A stretch of 64,000 nt of DNA from Acinetobacter sp. A47. GTDB lineage: Bacteria; Pseudomonadota; Gammaproteobacteria; Pseudomonadales; Moraxellaceae. The notes under the pieces were generated by a model, which was not told the DNA's origin, searched no databases, and saw nothing but the letters and a program-made list of their open reading frames with translations. The stretch is from NCBI RefSeq assembly GCF_000805455.1, contig NZ_JSUS01000071.1:597193-661192 (forward strand). The letters run 5' to 3'. Shown here piece after piece: positions 18,682 to 28,098 of this stretch; position 1 is the stretch's first letter, and the number at the start of each line of letters is the position of its first letter. The translations under genes and the position numbers were made by a program.

Positions 18682-19800
18682 CTAAAATAATTTTGCCAGT
18701 TTGTTTGAGAGCTTGATTGCGGCATCATCAACATAATGGCTATATAACTGCGCCAGCACGATACTGACCGACAGGGTAAACAGGCTCGCCAGCAAACCTG
18801 CATTGACATAGGACAATGCCAGCTGCACATGTAAAAGATTAAAGAATGGAATCCCCAGCGCATACAGGATCGCTAGGTGAATCAGATAAATTGAAAAAGA
18901 CACTTTGCCCAGAAACACCAGAACATGCCGGTCAAAACACCGGGCCAGCCATTTGCCTTTTAATACCGCATAGACCACCAGAAAACCGCCGAGAAAATTT
19001 AAATAATCATAGGTCTGTTCGCCAAGGAATGCCGTAAAAAACTGATAGCTCAAGCTACTATTATGTGCCCCGCAAAAGTACAGTCCTGACAAGAACAACA
19101 GGATAGACAGGGCCGTGCCTAACTCTGCCGCATATAGAAATAGCCCCATTCCCAGGATAAAGCTGAGTATGCCAAGCAATACGGTTTGCGAAATCATGGA
19201 AGCGGCGGCAATACTGATTAGCAAAAAGAGGCCAGATACAAGGGGCTGTTTGCCATACAGATAACAGGCCAGATAAATCACCAATGAGCCAAGCAATTCA
19301 ATTTGCATGGTCCACAGGACCCAGTTGTAGCTTGAATCTCCAAACAGAAATGCCCCGATACTGCCCTCATAAAGTGCCGTGGTCAGCTGGGGATGAGGAT
19401 TGGCCAAAGCCGCTCCCCATTCTGAAACATGCGAGACATCAACAGGCACGAAACAGACCAGATAGGCCACAATACATGAGACAAACGCCGGAATCGCCAA
19501 TCTGGGATAGCGCTTGACCAGTGATTTTTTCAGTTGTGCTGCGGTATTGTGTTTTTTAAAACTGGATAAGGTCAGCACAAAACCGCTTAAAACAAAAAAC
19601 ACAAACACCGCGCCGGTGCCTGAATAAAAAAAGGCCAGCGGAGAGTGATGCAACTGTGCAAAAACAGGATATCCGGGAACCTTGCTCCAGCCAAAATTAT
19701 GCATTTGCGGAAAAAAGGTCAACGACAGATGTGACAACACAACGGCGAGACATGCCAAGCCCCGGATACTTTCCGCTGCATTAATTTTGTTTGTGGTCAT
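18682..19800 (-). CDS. Acyltransferase 3 family membrane protein
   Basis: A 372-residue integral membrane protein with about ten hydrophobic segments. The N-terminal motif NAAESIRGLACLAVVLSH, with its conserved R and H, is the mark of the acyltransferase_3 family. GTGAVFVFFVLSGFVL is the second typical motif. Members O-acetylate or otherwise acylate surface polysaccharides, lipids or peptidoglycan; the target here is unknown, since no polysaccharide genes are adjacent. The region just upstream to the next leftward gene is 131 bases with nothing evident. Confidence 0.88.
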   Translation of the reverse strand: MTTNKINAAESIRGLACLAVVLSHLSLTFFPQMHNFGWSKVPGYPVFAQLHHSPLAFFYSGTGAVFVFFVLSGFVLTLSSFKKHNTAAQLKKSLVKRYPRLAIPAFVSCIVAYLVCFVPVDVSHVSEWGAALANPHPQLTTALYEGSIGAFLFGDSSYNWVLWTMQIELLGSLVIYLACYLYGKQPLVSGLFLLISIAAASMISQTVLLGILSFILGMGLFLYAAELGTALSILLFLSGLYFCGAHNSSLSYQFFTAFLGEQTYDYLNFLGGFLVVYAVLKGKWLARCFDRHVLVFLGKVSFSIYLIHLAILYALGIPFFNLLHVQLALSYVNAGLLASLFTLSVSIVLAQLYSHYVDDAAIKLSNKLAKLF

Positions 19801-19931
19801 AGGGGTGCTTTATCATCCTTGATCAGCGGGGATGATGCGATTTTTTCAGTCAGGTGTCCAGTGCCCACTTACAAAAATATCATGACCAGTCATAAGCCCT
19901 TGCCTGTCCTGCCCTGTTCCCGGTCTGGTAT

Positions 19932-22190
19932 TTAACGATTTAAATAGCGTCTTAGATAATGCGCCGTATAAGATCCGGTGTGCGCAATAAACTGGCTAAG
20001 CGGGCCGGCAAACATCAGTTCGCCCCCCTGTTCCCCAGCCAGTGGCCCGATATCAACAATCCAGTCAGCCTGAGTCATGATATCCAGATTATGCTCAATC
20101 ACGATAACCGTATTGCCCTGATCAACCAGCCGGTTTAACAACCGGATCAGTTTAACTGTATCAGAGGGATGCAGACCTGAACTGGGTTCGTCCAGTACAA
20201 ATATATGATCATTTTCATTCAGCTCCCGGGAGAGCTTCAGGCGCTGCCGTTCTCCACCGGAAAAAGTATTCAGGCGCTGGCCAATCGCAATATAGTCCAG
20301 CCCCAAATCCATCAGGATATTAAACTGTTGCCTTAATTTAGCGACCTCAAAAAATTCATACGCCTCTGCCACCGTCAGTTTTAGGGCTTCGGCAATATTC
20401 TTGTCTTTATACAGATAATCCAGTACCTGCACCGCATAACCGGAACCGTGACATAGCTCGCAGACCAGCTCGACATCGTCCAGAAAAGCCAGCTCGATTT
20501 TCTCGATGCCTGAACCTTTACACTGCGGGCAGGCCCCTTCACTGTTAAAACTAAACAGTTTCGGACTCACCTGATTATGTTGTGCATAAAGCTGGCGGAT
20601 ACTGTCCAGCAAATCCAGATAGGTCAGCAGATTTGACCTGTGATTTGCACTGATGGCAGATTGATCAATAATTTTCACTTCCGGATACTGTTGTGGCAAC
20701 ACTTTGCGCATCAGCGTGCTTTTGCCCGAGCCGGCAACACCGGTCACCACGGTCAGGCAATGCTTGGGAATCTCGACAGAGATATTTTTCAGGTTAAAGC
20801 ATCGCGCATTTTTGATGGAGATTGTTTCCGGGCTACTGCGGGGCACCTGTTTATAGCCATGAGGACGCTGGAAAAACTGTCCGGTTAAACCGGAGGAATT
20901 TTTCAGCCCGGCAAAACTGCCCTGATAAATCACTTCGCCCCCGTTTTTTCCGGAACAAGGCCCTATATCGATCACCTGATCTGCAATCCGGATCAGGTCC
21001 GGATCATGTTCCACCAACAGTACAGTATTGCCCTTGTCCCTGATTTTTTGGATGATCTGGATGATATTGTCCAGATCTTTGGGATGCAGGCCGATGCTCG
21101 GCTCATCGAAAATATAGAGCAGGTCGACCAGACTGTTGCCCAGATGTTTGACCATTTTGATCCGTTGCGACTCGCCCCCGGACAGGGTATTACTGACCCG
21201 GTCCAGTGTCAGATAACTGAGTCCAACCAGATTTAAATTATGCAGTTTATTGCGAATTTCATGTAACACCGTCTCCAGCCTGTCATTCCCGATCGATTCG
21301 ATAAAGTCCAGTAATTGAGTCACCGACAACGCCGTGCAGTCGGAAATATTTTTACCCTGTATTTTACAGCTCAGTGAGGTCTGATTCAGACGTTGCCCGT
21401 GACAGAGGCTGCATTTTTCAACGGTAATGATCTTGTCTAAAAGCGTACGGTAACGGTTGCGCTCCTGGGCTTCACCTTTTAAAAAATTACGTTCAAACCG
21501 TGGAATCAGGCCTTCATATAAGGCGGTTTTTCTCCAGTTCTTGCGCGGATGGCGCGGTTTATGCTGCGCTGCATTTAACAACAGCTCCCACTCTTCGGCA
21601 TTATAATCCTTAAGCTTTTTGTCCAGATCAAAATAGCCCGAGTCGGCATAACGGGTCCAGCGCCAGGCATGGGGCTGATAGGTCGGAAAATTGATTGGCC
21701 CTTCATTGAGCGATTTTTCCAGATCCAGAATCTGATCAATATCAATGGTCTGTTGCAATCCAATCCCGTCGCATTGCGGACACATGCCATTGGGATGATT
21801 AAATGAAAAAACATGTGAATAGCCAACAAAAGGCTCCCCCATGCGTGAAAACAGCAACCTTAAATTGGCATATATATCGGTAATGGTGGCGATGGTTGAG
21901 CGGATATTTCCGGTCAGGGGTTTCTGGTTAATGATTACCGGTACATTCAGGTTTTCAATTTTGTCGACATCCGCCACACCAAAGTGCTGCAAACGGTTAC
22001 GCACAAAACTGTCCTGTGTTTCATTAATTTGCCGTTGCGCTTCGGCGCCAATGGTTTCAAACACCAGTGAAGATTTACCTGAACCTGAAACACCGGTGAA
22101 CACAACGATTTTATTTTTGGGGATGCTTAATGAAATATTTTTAAGATTGTTTTGCCGCGCGCCGTAAATATTGATTGTTCTGCTGCTCAT
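19932..22190 (-). CDS. UvrA-like ATPase lacking the UvrB-binding domain
   Basis: A 752-residue tandem ABC ATPase of the UvrA family. Walker A motifs are GVSGSGKSS and GVAGSGKST, signature motifs LSGGESQR and FSGGERQR, and Walker B regions IFDEPSIGLHP and VLDEPSSGLHP. Zinc-binding pairs CPQCDGIG, CSLCHGQR, CPQCKGSG and CELCHGSG remain. It is nearly 200 residues shorter than housekeeping UvrA: the chain runs from LRLLFSRMGEP almost straight to the first zinc motif, so the UvrB-binding insertion is missing. This is the UvrA2/DrrC-like class, linked to drug or DNA-damage tolerance rather than normal excision. The start MSSRTINIYG is preferred; ten upstream codons look spurious. Confidence 0.88.
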   Translation of the reverse strand: MSSRTINIYGARQNNLKNISLSIPKNKIVVFTGVSGSGKSSLVFETIGAEAQRQINETQDSFVRNRLQHFGVADVDKIENLNVPVIINQKPLTGNIRSTIATITDIYANLRLLFSRMGEPFVGYSHVFSFNHPNGMCPQCDGIGLQQTIDIDQILDLEKSLNEGPINFPTYQPHAWRWTRYADSGYFDLDKKLKDYNAEEWELLLNAAQHKPRHPRKNWRKTALYEGLIPRFERNFLKGEAQERNRYRTLLDKIITVEKCSLCHGQRLNQTSLSCKIQGKNISDCTALSVTQLLDFIESIGNDRLETVLHEIRNKLHNLNLVGLSYLTLDRVSNTLSGGESQRIKMVKHLGNSLVDLLYIFDEPSIGLHPKDLDNIIQIIQKIRDKGNTVLLVEHDPDLIRIADQVIDIGPCSGKNGGEVIYQGSFAGLKNSSGLTGQFFQRPHGYKQVPRSSPETISIKNARCFNLKNISVEIPKHCLTVVTGVAGSGKSTLMRKVLPQQYPEVKIIDQSAISANHRSNLLTYLDLLDSIRQLYAQHNQVSPKLFSFNSEGACPQCKGSGIEKIELAFLDDVELVCELCHGSGYAVQVLDYLYKDKNIAEALKLTVAEAYEFFEVAKLRQQFNILMDLGLDYIAIGQRLNTFSGGERQRLKLSRELNENDHIFVLDEPSSGLHPSDTVKLIRLLNRLVDQGNTVIVIEHNLDIMTQADWIVDIGPLAGEQGGELMFAGPLSQFIAHTGSYTAHYLRRYLNR

Positions 22191-22282
22191 CTGCCGTCTC
22201 GCTGTACCCTTTAAAACCACGATAAGCCAAAAAGAATGACAGAGATGTAGCTGTTTTTATTGATAAATGAAATTGATGTAAT

Positions 22283-22312
22283 GAGCGGATATCGGACTTG
22301 TGCGCTATCCGC
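22283..22312 (-). repeat. Hairpin after rarA
   Basis: GCGGATA and TATCCGC form a stem downstream of the leftward rarA stop. No T-run follows, so termination would be Rho-assisted or weak. Confidence 0.4.
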
Positions 22313-22334
22313 CATATTACAGGACTGGAAGATG

Positions 22335-23612
22335 TTATGACTGCTGCTGTTCCTGCTGCCATCGACGCTGCTGCAACCGCTCAGCCTCTACCTCACGCTT
22401 GTTTAAGGCCCGCTCATACAGTCTGGTGCCACGTAACTCAGGGGGCAGGTATTCCTGTCGTACAAAATGTTCAGGATAATTATGCGGATACAGATAATCG
22501 GCTCCGTAACCCTGCTGTTTCATCAGCTTGGTCGGTGCATTACGCAAATGTAAAGGCACAGGCAGGTTCGCCGTTTTTTCAGCAAGCTCCAAAGCCCGGT
22601 TAATTGCCAGATAAGTACTGTTACTTTTCGGACTGGTCGCCAGATAGACCGCACATTGTCCCAAAATAATCCGTGCTTCCGGCATACCCACCGCCTGCAC
22701 CGACCGGAAACATTCACCCGCCAGTAACAGGGCATTGGGATTGGAGTTACCAATATCTTCCGATGCTGCAATCAGCATACGGCGTGCGATAAACACCGGA
22801 TCTTCACCACCTTTCAGCATCCGCGCCATCCAGTACAGCGTGGCATCCGGATCGCTGCCGCGGATGGACTTGATAAAGGCCGATACCAGATCGTAATGCT
22901 GCTCGCCGGATTTGTCATAGCGGGCAATATTCTGCTGCGCCACCTTGACCACAATCGCATTGGTAACCATGTTTTCCACGTCAGGCTCAAAAGTACTGGC
23001 GATCAGGTCAATCAGGTTCAAGGCCTTGCGCGCGTCACCCGCTGCAAACTGGATCAGCGCATCATATTCTTCAATATGAATAAAACGTTCTTTTAAAAAC
23101 TTATCGGTTTGAAGCGCCTTATTCAGCAAAGTCTGGATTGCATCGGCATCCAGACTGTTCAGGGTGTAGACCTGACAGCGCGATAGCAAGGCACTGTTTA
23201 CCTCAAAGGACGGATTCTCCGTGGTCGCGCCAATCAAGGTGATTTTGCCTTTCTCAACGGCATTGAGCAGGGCATCTTGCTGCGACTTGTTGAAGCGATG
23301 AATCTCGTCGATAAACACCACAGGCGTCAACAGGTCACCACTTTCGGCAATCACTTCCCGTAGCTCTTTCACGCCGGTATTGAGTGCAGACAGGCTCACA
23401 AAAGGACGGTCTACCGCTTGCGCCAGTAATAATGCAATTGTGGTTTTCCCTACCCCGGGCGGGCCCCAGAAAATCACCGAAGGCAAATGCCCCTGATCGA
23501 TCATCTGGCGTAAAGGTGCATTTTCGCCCAGCAAATGATCTTGTCCGATAATTTCTGACAAATCACGAGGACGTAAACGTTCAGGTAAAGGAATATGCGT
23601 ATCTGACATCAT
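22335..23612 (-). CDS. rarA: Replication-associated recombination protein RarA (MgsA)
   Basis: AAA+ ATPase that acts at stalled replication forks, related to clamp loaders and RuvB. The protein has [16 protein letters not shown], Walker A GPPGVGKT, Walker [16 protein letters not shown], sensor 1 [12 protein letters not shown] and the C-terminal MgsA domain ([16 protein letters not shown]...[11 protein letters not shown]). At 425 residues it has the family length. The start could be either of two consecutive ATGs (23612 or 23609). It lies upstream of the UvrA-like gene on the same strand, so two DNA-transaction genes are neighbours; co-transcription is possible. Confidence 0.95.
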   Translation of the reverse strand: MMSDTHIPLPERLRPRDLSEIIGQDHLLGENAPLRQMIDQGHLPSVIFWGPPGVGKTTIALLLAQAVDRPFVSLSALNTGVKELREVIAESGDLLTPVVFIDEIHRFNKSQQDALLNAVEKGKITLIGATTENPSFEVNSALLSRCQVYTLNSLDADAIQTLLNKALQTDKFLKERFIHIEEYDALIQFAAGDARKALNLIDLIASTFEPDVENMVTNAIVVKVAQQNIARYDKSGEQHYDLVSAFIKSIRGSDPDATLYWMARMLKGGEDPVFIARRMLIAASEDIGNSNPNALLLAGECFRSVQAVGMPEARIILGQCAVYLATSPKSNSTYLAINRALELAEKTANLPVPLHLRNAPTKLMKQQGYGADYLYPHNYPEHFVRQEYLPPELRGTRLYERALNKREVEAERLQQRRWQQEQQQS

Positions 23613-23692
23613 CAATGGCTTTATGCTGTTTTATCCTAGTCTATTGTGTCTGGCACAAATCTACAATTTGAATCTGCACACACTGCGTCATT

Positions 23693-24880
23693 CTATCGCG
23701 CACTGTTGTGCTGAAGCAGCTGCTGGATCACCTGATAGCTGGCCTTAATCCGTTCTTCATTGGGAAAATTGGTATTGGCCAACATCACAATCCCGATCTT
23801 TTGCTGAGGAATAAAAGCCACGTAAGCACTAAAACCGTTGGTCGCTCCGGTTTTATTAAAGAATGTTGCTGCCGGCGCAACTTGCGGCTGCCGGATCGGG
23901 GTGACTGCATGACTTTCCAGGGCCATTTTGCTGGAATTACCCTGTAACAGGGTTTCCAATTTCGCCGGATAGGCATATTGCTCCCACCCCAGCCCCTGTG
24001 TCATCGCGCCGACTTTAAAATAACCCACATGGGTATTTTCAATGGCTTTACGCAGGGGTTGCGGCAACTGTTGCGGGTTGATTTGTGCATCCACAAATTT
24101 CAGCATGTCTGCGCTGCTACTTTTCACGCCATAAGCTTCGGCATCAAACATGCCCGGAGAAACACGCATGGCCTGATCGGCTTTATATCCCCAGGCATAG
24201 TCCGGCATCTGTTGCTCAGGTACCTGAATGAAACTCTGCTTCAGGCCTAACTGCGGAAAAAGTGTTTGCTCCAGCAATTCGGTATAGGGCTTTTTCATTG
24301 CCAAGGCCGTGACATGGCCCATCAAGCCGATACTCGGGTTGGAATATTGACGGGCCGCACCGATTGCGGTCTTCGGCTGCCATGTCTGAAAATACTTGAG
24401 CATATCCTGCTGCTGAACCACATTATCAGGGAACTGCAACGGAAAACCGCCTGCCGTGTAGGTGCCCAGATTCAATAGGCTGGCACGGTTCACTGCACTA
24501 TTTTTCAGTTCCGGAAAATATTGGGCAGGATGATCAGCCAAGGAAAGCTGGCCTTGTGCCTGTGCATAGCCTGCCAAGGTTGCATTGAAGGTTTTGCTGA
24601 CCGAGCCAAGTTCAAATAAGGTATTGTTGCGAACCGGCTGCTGGCTCTGTTTCGAGGCCACCCCATAATTAACAAAATAATGCTGTCCATTCAGGGTGAT
24701 GCCAACCGCCATTCCCGGAACGTTGTAGCGTTGCAATAGCGGTTTAAATTGCTGGTCAACCATCTCCTTGACCTGCTGTTCGCTCAATGGTTGTGCCCAA
24801 AGCGGCATACTGCAAGAGATCAGTCCTGCCAGCATCAGTAATTGTTTAACAGGTCCAGAAAAAGATTGTGTATTTTGCAT
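23693..24880 (-). CDS. ampC: Class C beta-lactamase, divergent ADC type
   Basis: Periplasmic serine beta-lactamase. A signal peptide runs to about residue 29 (SMPLWA-Q). All three class C motifs are present: SVSK at 93-96 with the nucleophilic serine, YSN at 179-181, and KTG at 343-345 followed by ATNGFS. Segments such as VPGMAVG, QYSNPSIG and NEERIKA are those of the Acinetobacter-derived cephalosporinases, but many positions differ, so it is a species-specific member and not a copy of the A. baumannii gene. No ampR regulator is adjacent. The gene starts 24 bases after the PQQ-type dehydrogenase gene, possibly in one transcript. Confidence 0.92.
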   Translation of the reverse strand: MQNTQSFSGPVKQLLMLAGLISCSMPLWAQPLSEQQVKEMVDQQFKPLLQRYNVPGMAVGITLNGQHYFVNYGVASKQSQQPVRNNTLFELGSVSKTFNATLAGYAQAQGQLSLADHPAQYFPELKNSAVNRASLLNLGTYTAGGFPLQFPDNVVQQQDMLKYFQTWQPKTAIGAARQYSNPSIGLMGHVTALAMKKPYTELLEQTLFPQLGLKQSFIQVPEQQMPDYAWGYKADQAMRVSPGMFDAEAYGVKSSSADMLKFVDAQINPQQLPQPLRKAIENTHVGYFKVGAMTQGLGWEQYAYPAKLETLLQGNSSKMALESHAVTPIRQPQVAPAATFFNKTGATNGFSAYVAFIPQQKIGIVMLANTNFPNEERIKASYQVIQQLLQHNSAR

Positions 24881-24904
24881 GAATCATTTCACTTCAAGTT
24901 AGTT

Positions 24905-26068
24905 TTAAGGGGCACTGAGTTTTAATAATCGGGCTTGCGAACCATCCTCCATGACCCAGATCGTCCCGTCCTGCGCCTGGTGTAGTCCCCGAACCCGCTG
25001 CTGCATATCCAGTCGCTGAATCTCGGTTACAGGTTGTGCTTTCAAGTCTACCACCACAATCGCTTTGGAAGACAAGCCCCCAATCAGGGCCTTATGTTGC
25101 CATAAAGGGAGCTGCTGTCCCGAATAAATGATCAGGCTGGACGGAGAAATCACCGGTGTCCAGTCAATTGCCGGGGCTTTAAATTCGGGACGGGTACTGT
25201 GGTCAGGAATTGGCAAACCTGAATAATGGTCACCATTAGACACTATCGGATATCCATAGTTGGCCCCTTTCAGGATCAGGTTCAGCTCATCGCCGCCTTT
25301 AGGTCCCATTTCGACCACCCAGAGTTGTCCTTTCTCATCAAAAGCCATGCCGAGTGGATTACGGTGGCCCAGAGACCAGATTTCGGCAGACACACCGTCT
25401 TGCTGTTGAAATGGATTCCCCTCTGCAGGGCGACCATCATCATTCAGGCGCAAAATTTTGCCCAGATTGGTGTTGAGATCCTGAGCCGGGTCAAACTTTT
25501 GTCGCTCCCCTGAGCTGACCCACAACTTTCCATCGGTCCCAAACAGCATCCGGTGTGCATAATGCCCTTGCCCCGAGACCTTCGGCACTTGCTGCCAGAT
25601 GGTTTTTACCCCGGTCAGTTTAGGTTGCTGCGGACTGGATAAATCCAGTTTGGCACGCGCAATCACCGCGCCGTATCCACCTTGTCCCTTGCTGGCATAA
25701 CTCAAATAGAGCCAGTGATTGTTCTGGAAATCGGGATGCAATACCACATCGCCAAGGCCACCCTGCCCGCCATAACTCACCGCAGGAACGCCTGAAACAT
25801 TCAGGCTGGTTCGGGTTGCAGGATCAAATAATTTTAATTGTCCTTTACGTTCTGTAATCAGTAAACGCTGGTCTGGCAAGCTGGTCATTGCCCAAGGCTG
25901 ATCAAATGTCGCTACGCTCTGGAGGCGATAGTCCTGTCTGACCGTACTGCTGGAAGCGTGTTGTCCTGCATTTTGTTCAGGTGCTTTAGAATTGGCAGGG
26001 TTCGGGTTGCAGGCCAACAAAAATAAAAAGCTGCTACACATCAAGGGTGTTACGAGTAATTTATTCAT
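24905..26068 (-). CDS. PQQ-dependent sugar dehydrogenase-like lipoprotein
   Basis: A 387-residue beta-propeller protein of the soluble glucose/aldose sugar dehydrogenase group (E. coli YliI type). The signal peptide ends with the lipobox LLAC. The core shows PWAMTSLPDQRLLITERKG, GGQGGLGDVVLHPDF and YAHRMLFGTDGKLW, then GHRNPLGMAFDEKG and NYGYPIVSNGDHYSG; these supply the PQQ-facing arginine and histidine of the family. It should oxidise aldose sugars in the periplasm. A GGAGAT site precedes the ATG. It stands directly upstream of ampC on the same strand; there is no evident functional link. Confidence 0.85.
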   Translation of the reverse strand: MNKLLVTPLMCSSFLFLLACNPNPANSKAPEQNAGQHASSSTVRQDYRLQSVATFDQPWAMTSLPDQRLLITERKGQLKLFDPATRTSLNVSGVPAVSYGGQGGLGDVVLHPDFQNNHWLYLSYASKGQGGYGAVIARAKLDLSSPQQPKLTGVKTIWQQVPKVSGQGHYAHRMLFGTDGKLWVSSGERQKFDPAQDLNTNLGKILRLNDDGRPAEGNPFQQQDGVSAEIWSLGHRNPLGMAFDEKGQLWVVEMGPKGGDELNLILKGANYGYPIVSNGDHYSGLPIPDHSTRPEFKAPAIDWTPVISPSSLIIYSGQQLPLWQHKALIGGLSSKAIVVVDLKAQPVTEIQRLDMQQRVRGLHQAQDGTIWVMEDGSQARLLKLSAP

Positions 26069-26161
26069 TGTCTATCTCCCTGTTTATAAGACTTATCTTA
26101 CGGAGATACACCGATCAGAATACGGTAAAAATGTTGTTTTATGCAAAGCCGGGATTAAATA

Positions 26162-26176
26162 CCAGCATAATGCTGG
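26162..26176 (-). terminator. Hairpin after the YcgN-like gene
   Basis: CCAGCATAATGCTGG forms a short stem two bases after the leftward stop. The following TATTTAATC is a weak T tract, so this is a tentative terminator. Confidence 0.4.
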
Positions 26177-26178
26177 CC

Positions 26179-26631
26179 TTAGCGGACCCAACGCACAATA
26201 TAGTCTTCGATCTGCTCTTCATCGATCTCGCTTTCTGAAATACAGCGTCCGGCAGCAGATTTTTTGGCCCGGATCACACTCTGGCGCGAACCGGTATTTA
26301 GGTAATGCCATGAGGGCAAGTTCTTGCCTTCACTCAAGCGCCGGTAAGCACAGCTCGGCGGTAACCATGAAATTGTGCCAAGCCGCTCGGGGGTCAGCTG
26401 GATACAATCGGGAACCTGTTGCTGGCGGTGCGCGTAATCAGAACAGCGCGCCGTTTTACAGTCCAGTAATTTGCAGGCCACTTTGGTATATGCTACTTCG
26501 GCGGTCTCTTCGTCTTCAAGTTTGATTAGGCAGCACAAACCGCAACCGTCACACAAAGCCTCCCACTCAGCCGTATTGAGCTGATCGAGCGAATAGTGTT
26601 TCCAGAAGTTGGGGCGCAGTTCGATGGACAT
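26179..26631 (-). CDS. YcgN family cysteine cluster protein
   Basis: A 150-residue cytoplasmic protein of the YcgN/UPF0260 family, related to YkgJ-type proteins whose cysteines bind zinc or an iron-sulphur cluster. The cluster begins CDGCGLCC and continues with cysteines at VACKLLDC, ARCSDY, PDCIQL and PSCAYR. The N-terminal FWKHYSLDQLNTAEWEALCDG and the LPSWHYL motif are the family pattern. Function is unknown. The start MSIELRPNFWKHY is used because a much longer open frame upstream has no family similarity. Confidence 0.9.
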   Translation of the reverse strand: MSIELRPNFWKHYSLDQLNTAEWEALCDGCGLCCLIKLEDEETAEVAYTKVACKLLDCKTARCSDYAHRQQQVPDCIQLTPERLGTISWLPPSCAYRRLSEGKNLPSWHYLNTGSRQSVIRAKKSAAGRCISESEIDEEQIEDYIVRWVR

Positions 26632-26814
26632 ACCAGTGGTTTCAAGTTCAGGCGGGTTTGTATTATAACATTGCTGCCCGGTCTCTTTACGGTAATCTGG
26701 TTTTTGATTTAACACTTTGTTAAGTATTAAACATTTGAACCACAGAAACGCCACACTCCGCTTAAAAAACGCACGTTATAGTGAAAGCATAACGAAAAAT
26801 TAGGAGGACACGAC

Positions 26815-26973
26815 ATGTTCCGTTGGGCCATTATTTTTGCTGTAATCGCACTCATTGCCAGTTTATTAGGTTTTGGTGGGGTTGCGGGTTTATCCAAAGA
26901 TTTCGCGGTCATCTTGCTGGTTGTCGCGGTGATTCTGGCAATCGTTGGTTTTATCTCCAGAGGTAAAGTCTAA
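26815..26973 (+). CDS. DUF1328 (UPF0391, YtjA-like) small membrane protein
   Basis: A 52-residue hydrophobic peptide with two transmembrane segments ([17 protein letters not shown] and [16 protein letters not shown]) joined by the conserved [11 protein letters not shown] turn. This is the DUF1328/YtjA family, whose function is unknown and whose members are often stress-induced. The start is certain: AGGAGG lies 7 bases upstream of the ATG. It is monocistronic, divergent from the YcgN-like gene, and closed by its own terminator. Confidence 0.9.
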   Translation: MFRWAIIFAVIALIASLLGFGGVAGLSKDFAVILLVVAVILAIVGFISRGKV

Positions 26974-26992
26974 GGATTGAACCCGACTCAAG

Positions 26993-27027
26993 AAAAAAAA
27001 GAAGAATCCTGTATTCTTCTTTTTTTA
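26993..27027 (+). terminator. Terminator of the DUF1328 gene
   Basis: AAGAAGAAT/ATTCTTCTT stem with an A-run before and a T-run after. Confidence 0.9.
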
Positions 27028-27135
27028 TGTCGGAACCAACGCCAGACAGCCGCTTTTCATGTTTGACAATATCTTCATTTTTGCTTTTTTATGCTTTAAT
27101 CAAGGCAGGCTAAAAATACAGATCAGGATTAGAGA

Positions 27136-27873
27136 ATGAGCTTTACAATCAACACGCGTGAAATTGAATACACTGCTCCGGATGGCCAGCGCTTGATTGG
27201 TTATTTTGCAGCGCCGGTCACCGACCAACCTGTTGCCGGAGTGATTGTGGCACCAGAATGGTGGGGCCGTAATGACTATACCGAACAACGCGCACGTGAG
27301 CTGGCAGCGCATGGTTTTGCTGCACTGGCCATTGATATGTATGGCGACAAGAGAGTCACAACGGCTGTACCACAGGCCTCAGCGTGGATGAACCAGACCT
27401 TTGAACAGCCAGACACGATTGTAGACCGTGCTCAGGCAGGCCTGCAGACTGTAGCAGCCCAACCTGAGGTCAATGCGGAAAAGCTGGCTGCGATCGGTTT
27501 CTGTTATGGCGGAAAAGTCGTGCTGGATCTGGCGCGCTCTGGTGCAGCGATTGAAGCCGTGGCCACCTTTCATGCCGTGTTGAGTCCAAAAGCCCCTGCT
27601 GAAAAAGGTCAGGTCAAGGCTGAGATTCTGGTTCTGCATGGTGAACTGGACAGTATGGTAACGCTGGATGACGTAGCCAGCTTCCGTCAGGAAATGCATG
27701 ATGCCGGAGTCGACCATGAGGTGATTATTTTTGAAGATGCCAAGCATGGCTTTAGTAACCCGCTGGCCGATGAACGTGCCAAAGCCAACAATGTTGACCT
27801 GGGCTATAACGCAGAAGCAGAGCGCCAGGGGCTGGAAGCGATGTATGAGCTGTTGGACAAGCATCTGAAATAA
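27136..27873 (+). CDS. Dienelactone hydrolase family protein
   Basis: A 245-residue alpha/beta hydrolase. The nucleophile is a cysteine in the elbow GFCYGG, with aspartate in HGELDSMV and histidine in DAKHGFSNP, so the Cys-Asp-His triad of dienelactone hydrolases is complete. The N-terminus (YTAPDGQRLIGYFAAP) and APEWWGRNDYTEQRA also match. True dienelactone hydrolases act in chlorocatechol breakdown, but no such pathway is nearby, and many family members have other ester or lactone substrates. It stands alone. Confidence 0.88.
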   Translation: MSFTINTREIEYTAPDGQRLIGYFAAPVTDQPVAGVIVAPEWWGRNDYTEQRARELAAHGFAALAIDMYGDKRVTTAVPQASAWMNQTFEQPDTIVDRAQAGLQTVAAQPEVNAEKLAAIGFCYGGKVVLDLARSGAAIEAVATFHAVLSPKAPAEKGQVKAEILVLHGELDSMVTLDDVASFRQEMHDAGVDHEVIIFEDAKHGFSNPLADERAKANNVDLGYNAEAERQGLEAMYELLDKHLK

Positions 27874-27917
27874 TCAGAAACCATCCGCTTTTATCTGCTA
27901 TGAAGTAACTTGAGTAA

Positions 27918-27953
27918 ACACTTACCAGTGTAAAGGCGGCATTGATGCCGCCT
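27918..27953. repeat. Two adjacent hairpins downstream of the dienelactone hydrolase gene
   Basis: ACACT/AGTGT is followed at once by AGGCGGCAT/ATGCCGCCT. Neither has a T-run, so the pair could be a Rho-dependent 3' end structure. The rest of the 225-base gap to mutY holds a TATACT box near 28065 and nothing else I can support. Confidence 0.45.
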
Positions 27954-28098
27954 AACCAAAAACAATAATGACTGAAATTTAATACAAGTTTGAAATGCTT
28001 TACTGTCTCTACACGGTTTATGTTTCAACAGAATTTTAACGCCGCAAAAAAGTCCCATTTCCGCTATACTACAGTCCTGCTTTTTACTGACCTGATTC

